Part shown: positions 1-11,684 of the stretch, in pieces
How positions within the stretch are numbered: the first letter of the stretch is position 1
Layout: the number at the start of each line of letters is the position of its first letter
DNA from: Streptomyces clavuligerus
Lineage (GTDB): Bacteria > Actinomycetota > Actinomycetes > Streptomycetales > Streptomycetaceae
Length of the DNA stretch: 64,000 bases
Direction of reading: 5' to 3'
NCBI RefSeq assembly: GCF_005519465.1
Contig: NZ_CP027858.1
Coordinates: forward strand, 5,939,001-6,003,000
The notes under the pieces: model-generated
Told to the model about the DNA's origin: nothing
Database searches by the model: none
The model's input: the letters and a program-made list of their open reading frames with translations, nothing else
Translations under genes and position numbers: made by a program

Positions 1-2683
<2,683 letters not shown>

Positions 2684-2758
2684 TCAGTTGCTCGCGTCCA
2701 CTGTGTTGGTTCTGAAACCACGAACAACCCATTGCTGGTTTGTTGATTGTTTCATAGT

Positions 2759-2877
2759 GTTTCGGTGGTTATAGCGTTAGGGAAACGCCCGGTTACATTC
2801 CGAACCCGGAAGCTAAGCCTTTCAGCGCCGATGGTACTGCAGGGGGGACCCTGTGGGAGAGTAGGACGCCGCCGAAC
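2759..2877 (+). rRNA. 5S ribosomal RNA
   Basis: A block of about 119 nt matching Streptomyces 5S. It begins GTTTCGGTGG, contains the loop CCCGGTTACATTCCGAACCC and ends with a 3' strand that pairs with the 5' end (GGCGGTGG-type helix I against CCGCCGAAC). It sits about 75 nt after the 23S 3' end. Ends are judged by homology and may be off by 1-3 nt. Confidence 0.95.
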
Positions 2878-2890
2878 AATTTTTGGGGAA

Positions 2891-2919
2891 GGCCCCGCAC
2901 CGTATGGTGCGGGGCCTTT
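2891..2919 (+). terminator. rRNA operon terminator
   Basis: A perfect 11-bp inverted repeat (GGCCCCGCACC, 4-nt loop GTAT, GGTGCGGGGCC) followed by TTTC, placed 14 nt after 5S. A second, looser repeat (GGACACGG at 2944-2951 with CCGTGTCC at 2975-2982) may add termination before the next gene. Confidence 0.9.
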
Positions 2920-3039
2920 CGCATGTCCGGACCCTTTTCCACAGGACACGGTCGGTGGTTCACCCCGTGTCCGGTACGCCCCTGACTGACGGTAAGGTCG
3001 AGGGAGTCATCGGCACGTTACACATATGGAGGCCCACGG

Positions 3040-3648
3040 GTGGAGGTCCAGGAGACTCGCGTTCAGACGGACCGGGTACTCACCATCCCCAACATCCTCA
3101 GCATGGCCCGCCTCGTCGGTGTGCCGCTCTTCCTGTGGCTGATTCTCCGCCCGGTCTTCGGTGGCCCGAACAGCGACGGCTGGGCTCTGCTGGTCCTGAT
3201 GCTCAGCGGGATCAGTGACTATCTGGACGGCAAGCTGGCCCGGCGCTGGAACCAGATCAGCAGCCTCGGCAGACTGCTGGACCCCGCGGCCGATCGACTG
3301 TACATTCTGTCGACTCTGGTGGGGCTGACCTGGAGGGAGATCCTTCCGCTCTGGCTCACCGCAGTCCTCCTGGCGCGGGAGCTGATGCTGCTGGTGATGG
3401 TGGGAATCCTCCGTCGGCACGGTTATCCGCCGCCCCAGGTGAACTTCCTCGGCAAGGCCGCCACCTTCAACCTGATGTACGCCTTCCCCTTGCTGCTGCT
3501 CAGTGACGGCTCAGGGTGGCTTGCGTCACTCGCTGCTATTTTCGGATGGGCTTTCGCCGGATGGGGTACAACTCTGTATTGGTGGGCAGGGATTCTCTAT
3601 GTGGTCCAGGTCCGCCGTCTCGTCAAGGCGGACGCAGTGGCCGATTGA
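3040..3648 (+). CDS. CDP-alcohol phosphatidyltransferase, likely cardiolipin synthase (eukaryotic type)
   Basis: Membrane enzyme of 202 aa that transfers a phosphatidyl group from a CDP-activated lipid to an alcohol. The signature DG-x2-AR-x8-G-x3-D-x3-D is complete (DGKLARR, then GRLLD and D four residues later) at about residues 63-85, and several hydrophobic helices follow. S. coelicolor SCO1389, in the same position next to a mannose-1-P guanylyltransferase gene, is an experimentally established eukaryotic-type cardiolipin synthase. The mycobacterial positional counterpart is pgsA2. GTG start chosen because the conserved N-terminus begins there. Family is certain. Cardiolipin rather than PG or PI synthesis is inferred from synteny. 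Confidence 0.88.
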   Translation: MEVQETRVQTDRVLTIPNILSMARLVGVPLFLWLILRPVFGGPNSDGWALLVLMLSGISDYLDGKLARRWNQISSLGRLLDPAADRLYILSTLVGLTWREILPLWLTAVLLARELMLLVMVGILRRHGYPPPQVNFLGKAATFNLMYAFPLLLLSDGSGWLASLAAIFGWAFAGWGTTLYWWAGILYVVQVRRLVKADAVAD

Positions 3649-3759
3649 CCTCGTCGATGCGGGAGCCGTGCAGCGTGGCCGGCCCGCATGACGCCAGAGG
3701 GGCCTCTATGGGCGAGTGAAGTCGGCTGACCGTCGTCTCTCAAGGAGGACGCTTCCGAC

Positions 3760-6255
3760 ATGAAGGCCGTCGTAATGGCCGGTGGCGAAGGAACCCGCCT
3801 TCGCCCCATGACGTCGAGCATGCCCAAACCGCTCCTGCCGGTGGTCAACCGGCCGATCATGGAGCATGTGCTGCGGCTGCTCAAGCGGCATGGGCTCAAG
3901 GAAACCGTGGTCACGGTCCAGTTCCTCGCCTCGCTGGTCAAGAACTACTTCGGTGATGGCGAAGAGCTGGGCATGGAGCTGACCTACGCCAATGAGGAAA
4001 AGCCCCTGGGTACCGCCGGCAGTGTGAAGAACGCCGAGGAAGCACTCAAGGACGACGCGTTCCTCGTCATCTCGGGCGATGCGCTCACCGATTTCGATCT
4101 CACCGACCTGATCGCCTTCCACAAGGAGAAGGGCGCGCTGGTCACCGTCTGTCTGACCCGGGTGCCGAACCCGTTGGAGTTCGGAATCACCATCGTCGAC
4201 GAGGCCGGCAAGGTGGAACGTTTCCTGGAGAAACCCACCTGGGGCCAGGTGTTCTCCGACACCGTGAACACCGGTATCTACGTCATGGAGCCCGAGGTCT
4301 TCGACTATGTCGAGCCCGATGTTCCCGTGGACTGGTCCGGGGATGTCTTTCCCCAGCTCATGAAGGAAGGCAAGCCGATCTACGGCTATGTCGCGGAGGG
4401 CTACTGGGAGGACGTCGGCACCCACGAGAGCTATGTGAAGGCCCAGGCGGACGTCCTGGAGGGCAAGGTCGACGTCGAGATCGACGGCTTTGAGATCTCG
4501 CCCGGGGTCTGGGTGGCCGAGGGCGCGGAGGTACACCCCGACGCCGTACTGCGCGGGCCGCTGTACATCGGCGACTACGCCAAGGTCGAAGCCAATGTGG
4601 AACTCCGCGAGGACACCGTCGTGGGGTCCAACGTGGTCGTGAAGAGCGGCGCCTTTCTCCATCGGGCCGTGGTCCACGACAACGTCTACATCGGTGAGCA
4701 CTCCAATCTCCGCGGCTGTGTGATCGGCAAGAACACCGACATCATGCGCGCGGCCCGGATCGAGGACGGGGCCGTCATCGGGGACGAGTGCCTGATCGGC
4801 GAGGAGTCGATCGTCCAGGGAAACGTACGTGTCTACCCGTTCAAGACGATCGAGGCGGGTGCGTTCGTCAATACCTCGGTGATCTGGGAATCACGCGGTC
4901 AGGCACATCTCTTCGGGGCCCGGGGCGTTTCCGGGATCATCAATGTGGAGATCACCCCCGAGCTGGCGGTGCGGCTCGCCGGGGCCTATGCCACCACCCT
5001 CAAGAAGGGTTCCACGGTCACCACCGCACGCGATCACTCCCGTGGTGCCCGGGCACTCAAACGGGCGGTGATCTCCGCCCTTCAGGCCAGCGCCATCGAT
5101 GTGCGGGACCTGGAGAACGTACCGCTGCCCGTGGCCCGGCAGCAGACCGCGCGCGGCAGCGCTGGCGGGATCATGATCCGCACCACGCCGGGTGTCCCCG
5201 ACTCCATCGACATCATGTTCTTCGACGGGCGGGGAGCGGACCTCTCCCAGGCCGGACAGCGGAAGCTGGACCGGGTGTACGCGCGGCAGGAGTACCGGCG
5301 GGCCTTCCCCGGAGAGATCGGGGACCTGCGCTTCCCGGCGAGTGTCTTCGACTCGTACACCGGGTCATTGCTGCGGAACGTCGACATCACGGGTATCGCC
5401 GACTCCGGGCTCAAGGTCGTCGTCGACGCCTCCAACGGCAGTGCGGGGCTGGTTCTGCCGAGTCTGCTGGGGCGGCTCGGTGTGGACGCCCTGACCATCA
5501 ACCCGGGGCTGGACGAGGCGAGGCCGACCGAGACGGCGGACACCCGCCGGGCGGGTTTGGTCCGGCTCGGCGAGATCGTCGCGTCCGCCCGCGCGGCCTT
5601 CGGGGTGCGGTTCGACCCGGTCGGCGAGCGGCTGTCCCTGGTGGACGAGCGGGGAAGGATCATCGAGGACGACCGGGCGCTGCTGGTCCTGCTGGACCTG
5701 GTCGCTGCCGAGCGGCGCAGCGGGCGGGTGGCGCTGCCGGTGACCACGACACGGATCGCCGAGCAGGTGGCCGCGTACCACGGGACGCAGGTGGAGTGGA
5801 CGACGACCTCGCCCGACGACCTCACCCGGGTGGGCCGGGAGGAGACCACCATCTTCGGCGGCGACGGCCGCGGTGGCTTTATCGTGCCGGAGTTCAGCAG
5901 TGTCTTCGACGGTACGGCGGCGCTGGTGCGGCTGGTGGGGCTGGTGGCCAGAACGCAGCTCACGCTGAGCCAGATCGACGCCCGTATTCCCCGGGCGCAT
6001 GTGCTCAAACGCGATCTGGCCACTCCCTGGGCGGTCAAGGGTCTGGTGATGCGGAGGGTTGTCGAGGCGGCCGGTGACCGGCAGGTGGACACCACCGACG
6101 GAGTGCGTGTGGTGGAGCCCGACGGGCGCTGGGTGATGGTGCTGCCCGCTCCCTCGGAGGCCGTCACCCATTTGTGGGCGGAGGGACCCGACGACGCCTC
6201 GGCCCAGGCACTGCTCAACGAGTGGGCGGCGGTGGTGGACAGCGCAGGTGACTAG
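3760..6255 (+). CDS. Mannose-1-phosphate guanylyltransferase fused to a degenerate phosphomannomutase domain
   Basis: Protein of 831 aa. Residues 1-230 are a nucleotidyltransferase with the NTP-binding start [17 protein letters not shown]. Residues about 250-370 are left-handed beta-helix hexapeptide repeats. Residues about 385-831 are a phosphohexomutase-like module. The first domain should make GDP-mannose (or a related NDP-sugar) from a sugar-1-phosphate for mannosylated lipids, glycoproteins or wall polymers. The mutase module lacks its signatures: the phosphoserine loop TASHNP reads RTTPGVPD at 474-481, the metal loop DGDGDR reads DPVGER at 619-624, and the RPSGTEP phosphate loop is lost. 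Mutase activity is therefore doubtful. Start supported by AAGGAGG 10 nt upstream of ATG. Confidence 0.9.
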   Translation: MKAVVMAGGEGTRLRPMTSSMPKPLLPVVNRPIMEHVLRLLKRHGLKETVVTVQFLASLVKNYFGDGEELGMELTYANEEKPLGTAGSVKNAEEALKDDAFLVISGDALTDFDLTDLIAFHKEKGALVTVCLTRVPNPLEFGITIVDEAGKVERFLEKPTWGQVFSDTVNTGIYVMEPEVFDYVEPDVPVDWSGDVFPQLMKEGKPIYGYVAEGYWEDVGTHESYVKAQADVLEGKVDVEIDGFEISPGVWVAEGAEVHPDAVLRGPLYIGDYAKVEANVELREDTVVGSNVVVKSGAFLHRAVVHDNVYIGEHSNLRGCVIGKNTDIMRAARIEDGAVIGDECLIGEESIVQGNVRVYPFKTIEAGAFVNTSVIWESRGQAHLFGARGVSGIINVEITPELAVRLAGAYATTLKKGSTVTTARDHSRGARALKRAVISALQASAIDVRDLENVPLPVARQQTARGSAGGIMIRTTPGVPDSIDIMFFDGRGADLSQAGQRKLDRVYARQEYRRAFPGEIGDLRFPASVFDSYTGSLLRNVDITGIADSGLKVVVDASNGSAGLVLPSLLGRLGVDALTINPGLDEARPTETADTRRAGLVRLGEIVASARAAFGVRFDPVGERLSLVDERGRIIEDDRALLVLLDLVAAERRSGRVALPVTTTRIAEQVAAYHGTQVEWTTTSPDDLTRVGREETTIFGGDGRGGFIVPEFSSVFDGTAALVRLVGLVARTQLTLSQIDARIPRAHVLKRDLATPWAVKGLVMRRVVEAAGDRQVDTTDGVRVVEPDGRWVMVLPAPSEAVTHLWAEGPDDASAQALLNEWAAVVDSAGD

Positions 6256-6274
6256 GGGGTAGCCAGGGGTACCG

Positions 6275-6319
6275 CCGGTGTGCCGGAAGCTTTCGGAACC
6301 GTTGCTTCCGGCACACCGG
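6275..6319 (+). terminator. Hairpin after the guanylyltransferase gene
   Basis: A perfect 16-bp stem (CCGGTGTGCCGGAAGC paired with GCTTCCGGCACACCGG) with a 13-nt loop starts 20 nt after the stop codon. No U-tract, which is common for streptomycete terminators. It separates this gene from the DUF881 operon. Confidence 0.75.
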
Positions 6320-6365
6320 TGGGGCCATTCGGCGGCAGGGGGCGCGACGTGCGACGATGTGCGGC

Positions 6366-7295
6366 ATGCCGCAGCAGCCCCCCATTCGGACCACTGGCTT
6401 TACGCCAGGACGCCCCGATGCGTCCATGTCGCTGCTGACGAATGTGATGGAGCACAGCCTCGACGAGGGCTATGCCGAGGCGGCTGCCCGCAGGAGGGCC
6501 GAGGGCGCTCCACTGCCCCGCCCGCTGCGGGCGAAACTGGGGCTTGCGGCCGGTCTGGTGCTCGCCGCGGCGGTGGTCACCGTGGGCGCGGCCGAGGCAC
6601 GGATATCCGCGCCGGTGCTGGCCAAGGAGCGCGAGGAACTGATCGACCGGGTCGACGCCAAGACCGCCGCCGCGGACGAGCTGGCGGACCGGGTGGACCG
6701 GCTGCGGGACGAGGTGGGGGAGCGGCAGCGGAAGGCGCTCAAGTCGGCGGGCGCGGCCGGGGAGCCGCTGGCCTCGTTGCTGGCGGGCGCCACCGAGGTC
6801 GAGGGGCCGGGTGTCCGGTTGGTGATCGACGATGCCAAGGGCACCGATCAGAGCGGCTCTGGCCCCCGGGAGAGCGGCGGTTTCAGCGACACGGGCCGGG
6901 TGCGCGACCGTGACATGCAGCGGATCGTCAACGGTCTGTGGGAGTCCGGCGCGGAGGCCATGGCCATCAATGGGCAGCGCCTGACGGCCCTGTCGGCGAT
7001 CCGGGCCGCCGGAGACGCCATACTGGTCGACAACAGGCCGTTGGTACCGCCGTACACGGTGCTTGCGGTGGGGGACGGCGAGAAACTGGACACCGCGTTC
7101 CGCGACAGCGTCGACGGCCTGTATCTGGAGCTGCTGCGGAAGGACTACGGCATCCGTTTCAGTGTCTCCGCCGAGGACGAGGTGCGTCTGCCCGCCGCCC
7201 CGAGCCTGATCGTACGTACAGCAGAGCCGGGTACCGCCATCGCCCGTGGGAACGGTGGACAGGGCACGGCAGAGACAGGGAAAGGCACAACGTGA
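6366..7295 (+). CDS. DUF881 family membrane-anchored protein (first copy)
   Basis: A 309-aa protein with a cytoplasmic N-terminus of about 55 residues, one transmembrane helix (about 58-78), a coiled-coil segment (about 85-120) and an extracytoplasmic DUF881 domain. Function is unknown. In actinobacteria two DUF881 genes flank a small basic protein gene, as here, next to garA and ftsR (compare Rv1823-Rv1825), which hints at a cell-envelope or division role. Stop codon overlaps the next GTG start by 4 nt, so translation is probably coupled. Start is uncertain: ATG at 6357, 6366 or 6426 are all in frame and none has a good ribosome-binding site. 6366 gives the MPQQP start I recall from homologues. 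Confidence 0.85.
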   Translation: MPQQPPIRTTGFTPGRPDASMSLLTNVMEHSLDEGYAEAAARRRAEGAPLPRPLRAKLGLAAGLVLAAAVVTVGAAEARISAPVLAKEREELIDRVDAKTAAADELADRVDRLRDEVGERQRKALKSAGAAGEPLASLLAGATEVEGPGVRLVIDDAKGTDQSGSGPRESGGFSDTGRVRDRDMQRIVNGLWESGAEAMAINGQRLTALSAIRAAGDAILVDNRPLVPPYTVLAVGDGEKLDTAFRDSVDGLYLELLRKDYGIRFSVSAEDEVRLPAAPSLIVRTAEPGTAIARGNGGQGTAETGKGTT

Positions 7296-7624
7296 TCGCC
7301 GTACTGGGCCTCGTCGTGGGAGTCGTGGCCGGATTGTTGCTGAGGCCCGAGGTCCCGGCGGTGGTCGAGCCCTATCTGCCGATCGCCGTGGTGGCGGCCC
7401 TGGACGCCGTCTTCGGGGGGCTGCGGGCCATGCTGGACGGGATCTTCGTCGACAAGGTGTTCGTGGTCTCCTTCCTGTCCAACGTGGTCGTGGCCGCGCT
7501 GATCGTGTACCTGGGGGACAAGCTGGGTGTCGGAGCCCAGCTCTCCACGGGTGTCGTCGTGGTGCTGGGCATCCGGATCTTCTCCAACGCTGCGGCGATC
7601 CGCCGGCATGTGTTCCGGGCGTGA
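7292..7624 (+). CDS. sbp: Small basic protein (Sbp, DUF1290) family membrane protein
   Basis: A 110-aa hydrophobic protein with three or four predicted membrane segments: residues 1-20, the LPIAVVAALDAVFGG region near 30-55, and about 60-105. It ends in a basic IRRHVFRA tail. It lies between two DUF881 genes with GTGA start/stop overlaps on the upstream side and near-overlap downstream, so the three are one translational unit. The family is conserved next to division and wall genes in Gram-positives, but its biochemical role is unknown. The GTG start is fixed by the overlap and by the hydrophobic N-terminus. Confidence 0.9.
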   Translation: MIAVLGLVVGVVAGLLLRPEVPAVVEPYLPIAVVAALDAVFGGLRAMLDGIFVDKVFVVSFLSNVVVAALIVYLGDKLGVGAQLSTGVVVVLGIRIFSNAAAIRRHVFRA

Positions 7625-7641
7625 GTGCGGTGGAGGAGCCG

Positions 7642-8457
7642 ATGAACGACGAATCGACCGGCCGGGGCGCCGGGGCCGCCGATGACGGTGCGCCGGGTGC
7701 GGCGCAGCCGCCGGTACCCGGTGGTCCGAGGGCGGGGATGACCGGCCGTCAGCGGCTGGTGGCCGGGCTCTGGCCGCCGCGGGTGACCCGGGCTCAATTG
7801 ACCGTGGCGGTGCTGTTGTTCGTCCTCGGTCTGGGGCTCGCCATCCAGGTGCGGTCCACCAGTGACAACAGCGCGTTGCGGGGGGCCCGCCAGGAGGACC
7901 TGGTGCGGATTCTGGACGAGCTGGACCATCGCACGGAGCGTCTGGAGGACGAGAGGCAGCGGCTCACGGCCCAGCGGGCGGAGCTGGAGAACAGCTCCGA
8001 CCAGGCGGAGGAGGCACGCAAGCAGACCCGGTTGAAGGAGCAGCAACTGGGCATTCTGGCGGGTACGGTCGCCGCGCGGGGCCCGGGCATCACGCTCACG
8101 GTCGCGGACCGCTCCGGTGCCGTGGAGCCGGACATGCTGCTCGACGCGATCCAGGAGCTGCGTGCCGCGGGGGCGGAGGCGATCCAGATCAATGGTGTCC
8201 GGGTGGTCGCCGACAGTTACTTCAGCGGCCTGAAGGGTGCTGTCGAGATCGACGGGAACCGGATCGGGGCGCCGTACATCTTCAAGGTCATCGGCAAACC
8301 GCACGATCTCGAACCTGCCCTGAACATTCCGGGCGGAGTCGTGCGGACACTGGAGAAGGAGCAGGCCACTGCCACGGTGGTCCGCTCGGAGAGGATCGTC
8401 GTGGACGCCTTGCGGGCCGCGAAGCGGCCTGACTACGCTCGGTCGTCGGCGCGGTGA
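7642..8457 (+). CDS. DUF881 family membrane-anchored protein (second copy)
   Basis: A 271-aa paralogue of the gene two places upstream. It has a short cytoplasmic N-terminus, one transmembrane helix (about 45-65), a strong coiled coil rich in Glu/Arg/Gln (about 75-130), and an extracytoplasmic DUF881 domain containing the VADRSGAVEPDMLLDAIQEL segment. The ATG is preceded by GGAGG at 5-nt spacing. An alternative GTG at 7621 overlaps the sbp stop (GTGA). Unknown function. Presumably partners with the other DUF881 protein and Sbp in the membrane (inference from conserved linkage). Confidence 0.87.
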   Translation: MNDESTGRGAGAADDGAPGAAQPPVPGGPRAGMTGRQRLVAGLWPPRVTRAQLTVAVLLFVLGLGLAIQVRSTSDNSALRGARQEDLVRILDELDHRTERLEDERQRLTAQRAELENSSDQAEEARKQTRLKEQQLGILAGTVAARGPGITLTVADRSGAVEPDMLLDAIQELRAAGAEAIQINGVRVVADSYFSGLKGAVEIDGNRIGAPYIFKVIGKPHDLEPALNIPGGVVRTLEKEQATATVVRSERIVVDALRAAKRPDYARSSAR

Positions 8458-8647
8458 GGCGGGCGCGTACGGTGCTCCGCCGACGAGGGCACGAGGTCGC
8501 GGGGGGTCGCCGCACAGAACTCGTGCCGTGTGGTGGAAACTGTCTGGTGGGTACGGACGTTGTGAGGATGTCCGGGTCGGCAGGTGTGATCAGTCAGGGT
8601 TCGTCCTGCCCCACGGGCGGGTCTATTTCGGTCAAGGGGAATCGCCC

Positions 8648-9487
8648 GTGAAGTTGTTTGCGAAGTTGTTCGGCAAGAGCGCACGCGAGGAAGGCGGCAA
8701 CGCCAGGCACCGTGCGCGGCGTCAGGGTCAGGAAGAGGTCCAGAGCGGGGAGCGTCCGCTCTTCCGGGACGAGTTCGCTGGTCCGGGCGGTGATATTCCC
8801 GGGGCGCGGGGCGCGTCGGCTGTTGACCCTGCCGGTCCCGGACGCATAGGTTTCGGGGAACCATCGACCTCGGGTGGAGGGTTTGCCCCCGATCCGTATG
8901 CGACCAATCCCCACGGGGGGCGGCCGCGGCAGGAGGATGATCCGTCCATGACGGGTGTCACGGTCTGCACGAGGTGCGGCAACCGCAATCCGCAGACGAG
9001 CAAGTTCTGCTCCAACTGCGGCGCGCCGCTGCGGGGCCAGCCGGCCGCGGAGCGGGCCTCGGAGACCACGTCGACGATCTCCATCTCCGGCCTGGAGGCC
9101 TATGACTCGGAGATGACGGGGCAGACCCAGCTGCCCTCCCTGTCGCCCGAGGCGCAGGCCGCGGTGGAGGCGCTGCCCCTGGGGTCGGCGCTGCTGGTGG
9201 TGCGGCGGGGGCCCAATTCGGGCAGCCGCTTCCTGCTCGACAGCGATCTGACGACGGCGGGCCGTCATCCGCAGAGCGACATCTTCCTGGACGACGTGAC
9301 CGTGTCGCGCCGCCACGTGGAGTTCCGCAGGGGCCGCGACGGCAGCTTCAGCGTGGCTGACGTGGGCAGCCTCAACGGCACGTATGTCAATCGCGAGCCG
9401 ATCGACTCGGCTTATCTGAACAACGGGGACGAGGTCCAGATCGGCAAGTACCGGCTGGTCTTCTACGGGAGCCAGCGGGCCGTGTAA
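8648..9487 (+). CDS. FHA-domain protein, GarA/OdhI-like, with internal zinc ribbon
   Basis: A 279-aa cytoplasmic protein. Residues 1-100 are polar and low complexity. A zinc ribbon follows with C107, C110, C121, C124. Next comes the motif ETTST at 139-143, then a C-terminal FHA domain (about 180-275) with GR, SRRH and NGTYVN signature positions. The ETTS segment matches the Ser/Thr-kinase phosphorylation motif of mycobacterial GarA and corynebacterial OdhI, which when phosphorylated binds its own FHA domain and stops inhibiting 2-oxoglutarate dehydrogenase and glutamate enzymes. Locus position equals Rv1827. GTG start chosen for AAGGGGA 7 nt upstream. An inverted repeat (GGCACGAG at 8488, CTCGTGCC at 8520) lies in the leader. 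Confidence 0.9.
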   Translation: MKLFAKLFGKSAREEGGNARHRARRQGQEEVQSGERPLFRDEFAGPGGDIPGARGASAVDPAGPGRIGFGEPSTSGGGFAPDPYATNPHGGRPRQEDDPSMTGVTVCTRCGNRNPQTSKFCSNCGAPLRGQPAAERASETTSTISISGLEAYDSEMTGQTQLPSLSPEAQAAVEALPLGSALLVVRRGPNSGSRFLLDSDLTTAGRHPQSDIFLDDVTVSRRHVEFRRGRDGSFSVADVGSLNGTYVNREPIDSAYLNNGDEVQIGKYRLVFYGSQRAV

Positions 9488-9504
9488 CCCGCAAGGGAAG
9501 GCAC

Positions 9505-10287
9505 ATGCGCACACCGACGGGCGGTGCCGGGCGTGGCACCGCCACCGCGGGGGGAAGGGTTCCCGCGGCCGAGCGGCTGATGAGTATCGGCACCGTCCTC
9601 GGTCAGCTGCGGGACGAGTTTCCCGAAGTCACGATTTCCAAGATCCGTTTTCTGGAGGCGGAGGGACTGGTCGAGCCGCGGCGCACCCCCTCCGGGTATC
9701 GGAAGTTCAGCCAGGAGGACGTGGAGCGGCTGGCGCAGGTGCTGCGGATGCAGCGGGACCACTATCTTCCGCTGAAGGTCATCCGTGAGCATCTCGACGC
9801 CGCGGACCGCGGGGAACAGGTCCAGCTGCCCGCTCAGAGCCCTGGGCGGGACGGGGCGGCCACCGGGGCCGGGGCGGGGGAGCCGGGCCCGTGGGAGGCC
9901 GTTGGTGAGCGCCGTACCGCCGCCCGGGTGGGGCGAGCGGAGCTGCTGGCCGCCGCGGAGGTGGGCGAGGAGGAGCTGGCCGAGTGGGAGTCGTACGGCC
10001 TGCTCGTCCCGGACGCCGCCGGTGCTTTCGACGCCGAGGCGGTGACCGTGGCGAGGCTGGTGGCCGATCTCGGCAGATTCGGTCTGGAGCCACGGCACCT
10101 TCGCGCCATGAGGGCCGCGGCCGAGCGGGAGGCCGGACTGGTCGAACAGGTGGTCGCACCGCTGCGGAGGCATCGCAATCCGCAGACCAGGGCCCATGCC
10201 GAGGCCACCGCCCGGGAGCTGGCGACTCTGTCGGTGCGGTTGCACGCCGCCCTGGTGCAGACGGCCCTGGGGGTGCGTCTCACGTGA
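9505..10287 (+). CDS. ftsR: MerR-family regulator, FtsR-like
   Basis: A 260-aa DNA-binding protein. The N-terminal MerR winged helix (about 25-95) contains the RFLEAEGLVEPRRTPSGYRKF recognition region. The C-terminal half (about 130-250) is helical and carries no metal-binding cysteines. It is 17 nt downstream of the garA-like gene and likely co-transcribed. It occupies the position of mycobacterial Rv1828 and corynebacterial ftsR, whose product activates ftsZ, so a division-related role is likely here. ATG preceded by AAGGGAAGG. Family certain. Gene name by synteny and domain layout. Confidence 0.86.
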   Translation: MRTPTGGAGRGTATAGGRVPAAERLMSIGTVLGQLRDEFPEVTISKIRFLEAEGLVEPRRTPSGYRKFSQEDVERLAQVLRMQRDHYLPLKVIREHLDAADRGEQVQLPAQSPGRDGAATGAGAGEPGPWEAVGERRTAARVGRAELLAAAEVGEEELAEWESYGLLVPDAAGAFDAEAVTVARLVADLGRFGLEPRHLRAMRAAAEREAGLVEQVVAPLRRHRNPQTRAHAEATARELATLSVRLHAALVQTALGVRLT

Positions 10288-10288
10288 T

Positions 10289-10331
10289 CTAGGACGTGCC
10301 CGACTACCCAAACAGGTCGGGCACGTCCTAG
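10289..10331 (+). terminator. 16-bp hairpin between ftsR-like gene and bifunctional nuclease gene
   Basis: Perfect stem CTAGGACGTGCCCGAC with GTCGGGCACGTCCTAG, 11-nt loop, beginning directly after the upstream stop codon and ending 9 nt before the next GTG start. It can act as a terminator, but its 3' arm overlaps the AGGG that would serve as ribosome-binding site of the downstream gene, so a translational role is also possible. Confidence 0.75.
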
Positions 10332-10340
10332 GGTTGCTGT

Positions 10341-10814
10341 GTGAACGAGCTCGACGTCGTGGGTGTCCGGGTGGAAATGCCCTCCAACCAACCGATCGTG
10401 CTCCTGCGTGAAGTGGGAGGCGACCGGTACCTCCCCATCTGGATCGGTCCCGGGGAGGCGACCGCCATTGCCTTTGCCCAGCAGGGCATGGCACCTGCCA
10501 GGCCGCTGACCCATGATCTCTTCAAGGATGTGCTGGAGGCGGTGGGCCAGGAGCTCACCGAGGTCCGCATCACCGATCTGCGTGAAGGGGTCTTCTACGC
10601 GGAGCTGGTCTTCGCCAGCGGAGTCGAGGTGAGCGCGCGTCCGTCCGACGCCATAGCGCTCGCTCTGCGCACCGGTACGCCGATCTACGGCAGTGACGGG
10701 GTCCTCGACGACGCGGGTATCGCGATTCCCGATGAGCAGGAGGACGAGGTGGAGAAGTTCCGCGAGTTCCTCGACCAGATCTCTCCCGAGGACTTCGGAA
10801 CCGGCAATCAGTGA
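10341..10814 (+). CDS. Bifunctional nuclease family protein (DUF151/BFN)
   Basis: A 157-aa protein of the BFN-domain family. The characteristic core runs from LDVVGVRVEMPSNQPIVLL through the LPIWIGPGEATAIA segment to SDAIALALRTGTPIY. Plant members show DNase and RNase activity, but bacterial function is not settled. Conserved beside ftsR and the second MerR gene as in Rv1829. GTG start. The weak AGGG ribosome site lies within the 3' arm of the preceding hairpin. The acidic C-terminal tail (DEQEDEVEKFREFLDQI) is typical. Confidence 0.9.
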   Translation: MNELDVVGVRVEMPSNQPIVLLREVGGDRYLPIWIGPGEATAIAFAQQGMAPARPLTHDLFKDVLEAVGQELTEVRITDLREGVFYAELVFASGVEVSARPSDAIALALRTGTPIYGSDGVLDDAGIAIPDEQEDEVEKFREFLDQISPEDFGTGNQ

Positions 10815-10984
10815 CTGCCGCACGCTGAGCAGGTGACCGTCGGTGGCCCGGCGGTCACCGGAGGCGGCTGCGGAAGCGGGTTCACCTGGCCGGTTCCAGG
10901 CCATTCGAGCACTGTTTCCCGGTTCTGGTCACTCCAAACCACTCTCAGGGTGATTATCACTCGGCGTGCCGAGCGCGGCGATCG

Positions 10985-11013
10985 TTGACGCACCCCTGGT
11001 GACTGCCTACCGT
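10985..11013 (+). promoter_or_regulatory. Sigma-70-type promoter for the second MerR gene
   Basis: TTGACG at 10985-10990 and TACCGT at 11008-11013 are separated by 17 nt, giving a transcription start near 11020 and a 25-nt leader. A perfect palindrome GTGATTATCAC (10950-10960) lies 25 nt before the -35 box and could be an operator. Confidence 0.7.
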
Positions 11014-11044
11014 CGAGTCGGCAGGTCAAGGACGGAGGGTCGGC

Positions 11045-11650
11045 GTGAGAAACAGCGGCGACGGTGCGGTGGGGGGCGTCCTCGGACGAGGTCTGGGGGA
11101 GAGCGGTCCGTATCCGCTCGGGGAGGGTACGACCGAGCGCTCCGGACGGCCGGAGGAGACCGTCGGCTACCGGGGGCCGACCGCCTGCGCGGCGGCGGGG
11201 ATCACCTACCGCCAGCTCGACTACTGGGCCCGTACGGGGCTGGTCGAGCCCAGCGTCCGCCCGGCGTACGGATCCGGCACCCAGCGGCTCTACAGCTTCC
11301 ACGACGTCGTCGTCCTCAAGATCGTCAAACGTTTCCTGGACACCGGCGTCGCCCTGCAGAACATCCGGGCCGCCGTCCGGCACCTGCGGGAGAGGGGCTG
11401 CGCCGACCTGGAGCGGATGACCCTGATGAGCGACGGGGCGACGGTGTACGAGTGCTCGTCGCCCGATGAGGTGGTGGATCTGCTCCAGGGCGGGCAGGGG
11501 GTCTTCGGGATCGCCGTGGGAGTCGTCCGGCGCGATGTCGAGGCGGCGCTGTCGCAGCTCCACGGGGAGCGGGTCGACACCGGTGAGACGCTCGCCGGCC
11601 ACCATCCGCTGGACGAGCTGGCGCGCCGTCGGCAGAACCGGGCCGGCTGA
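11045..11650 (+). CDS. MerR-family transcriptional regulator (Rv1830-like)
   Basis: A 201-aa regulator whose MerR DNA-binding domain spans about residues 35-105 (YRGPTACAAAGITYRQLDYW, then TGLVEPSVR and the wing GTQRLYSFHD). A helical C-terminal region follows, with no cysteine metal site. It corresponds in place and size to Rv1830, the partner MerR of the garA-ftsR block. It has its own promoter upstream. GTG start supported by GGAGGG with 5-nt spacing. Target genes cannot be told from sequence. Confidence 0.88.
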   Translation: MRNSGDGAVGGVLGRGLGESGPYPLGEGTTERSGRPEETVGYRGPTACAAAGITYRQLDYWARTGLVEPSVRPAYGSGTQRLYSFHDVVVLKIVKRFLDTGVALQNIRAAVRHLRERGCADLERMTLMSDGATVYECSSPDEVVDLLQGGQGVFGIAVGVVRRDVEAALSQLHGERVDTGETLAGHHPLDELARRRQNRAG

Positions 11651-11684
11651 GCCCGCGCCGGGCTCCGGGGGTGCCGGAGGGGCA

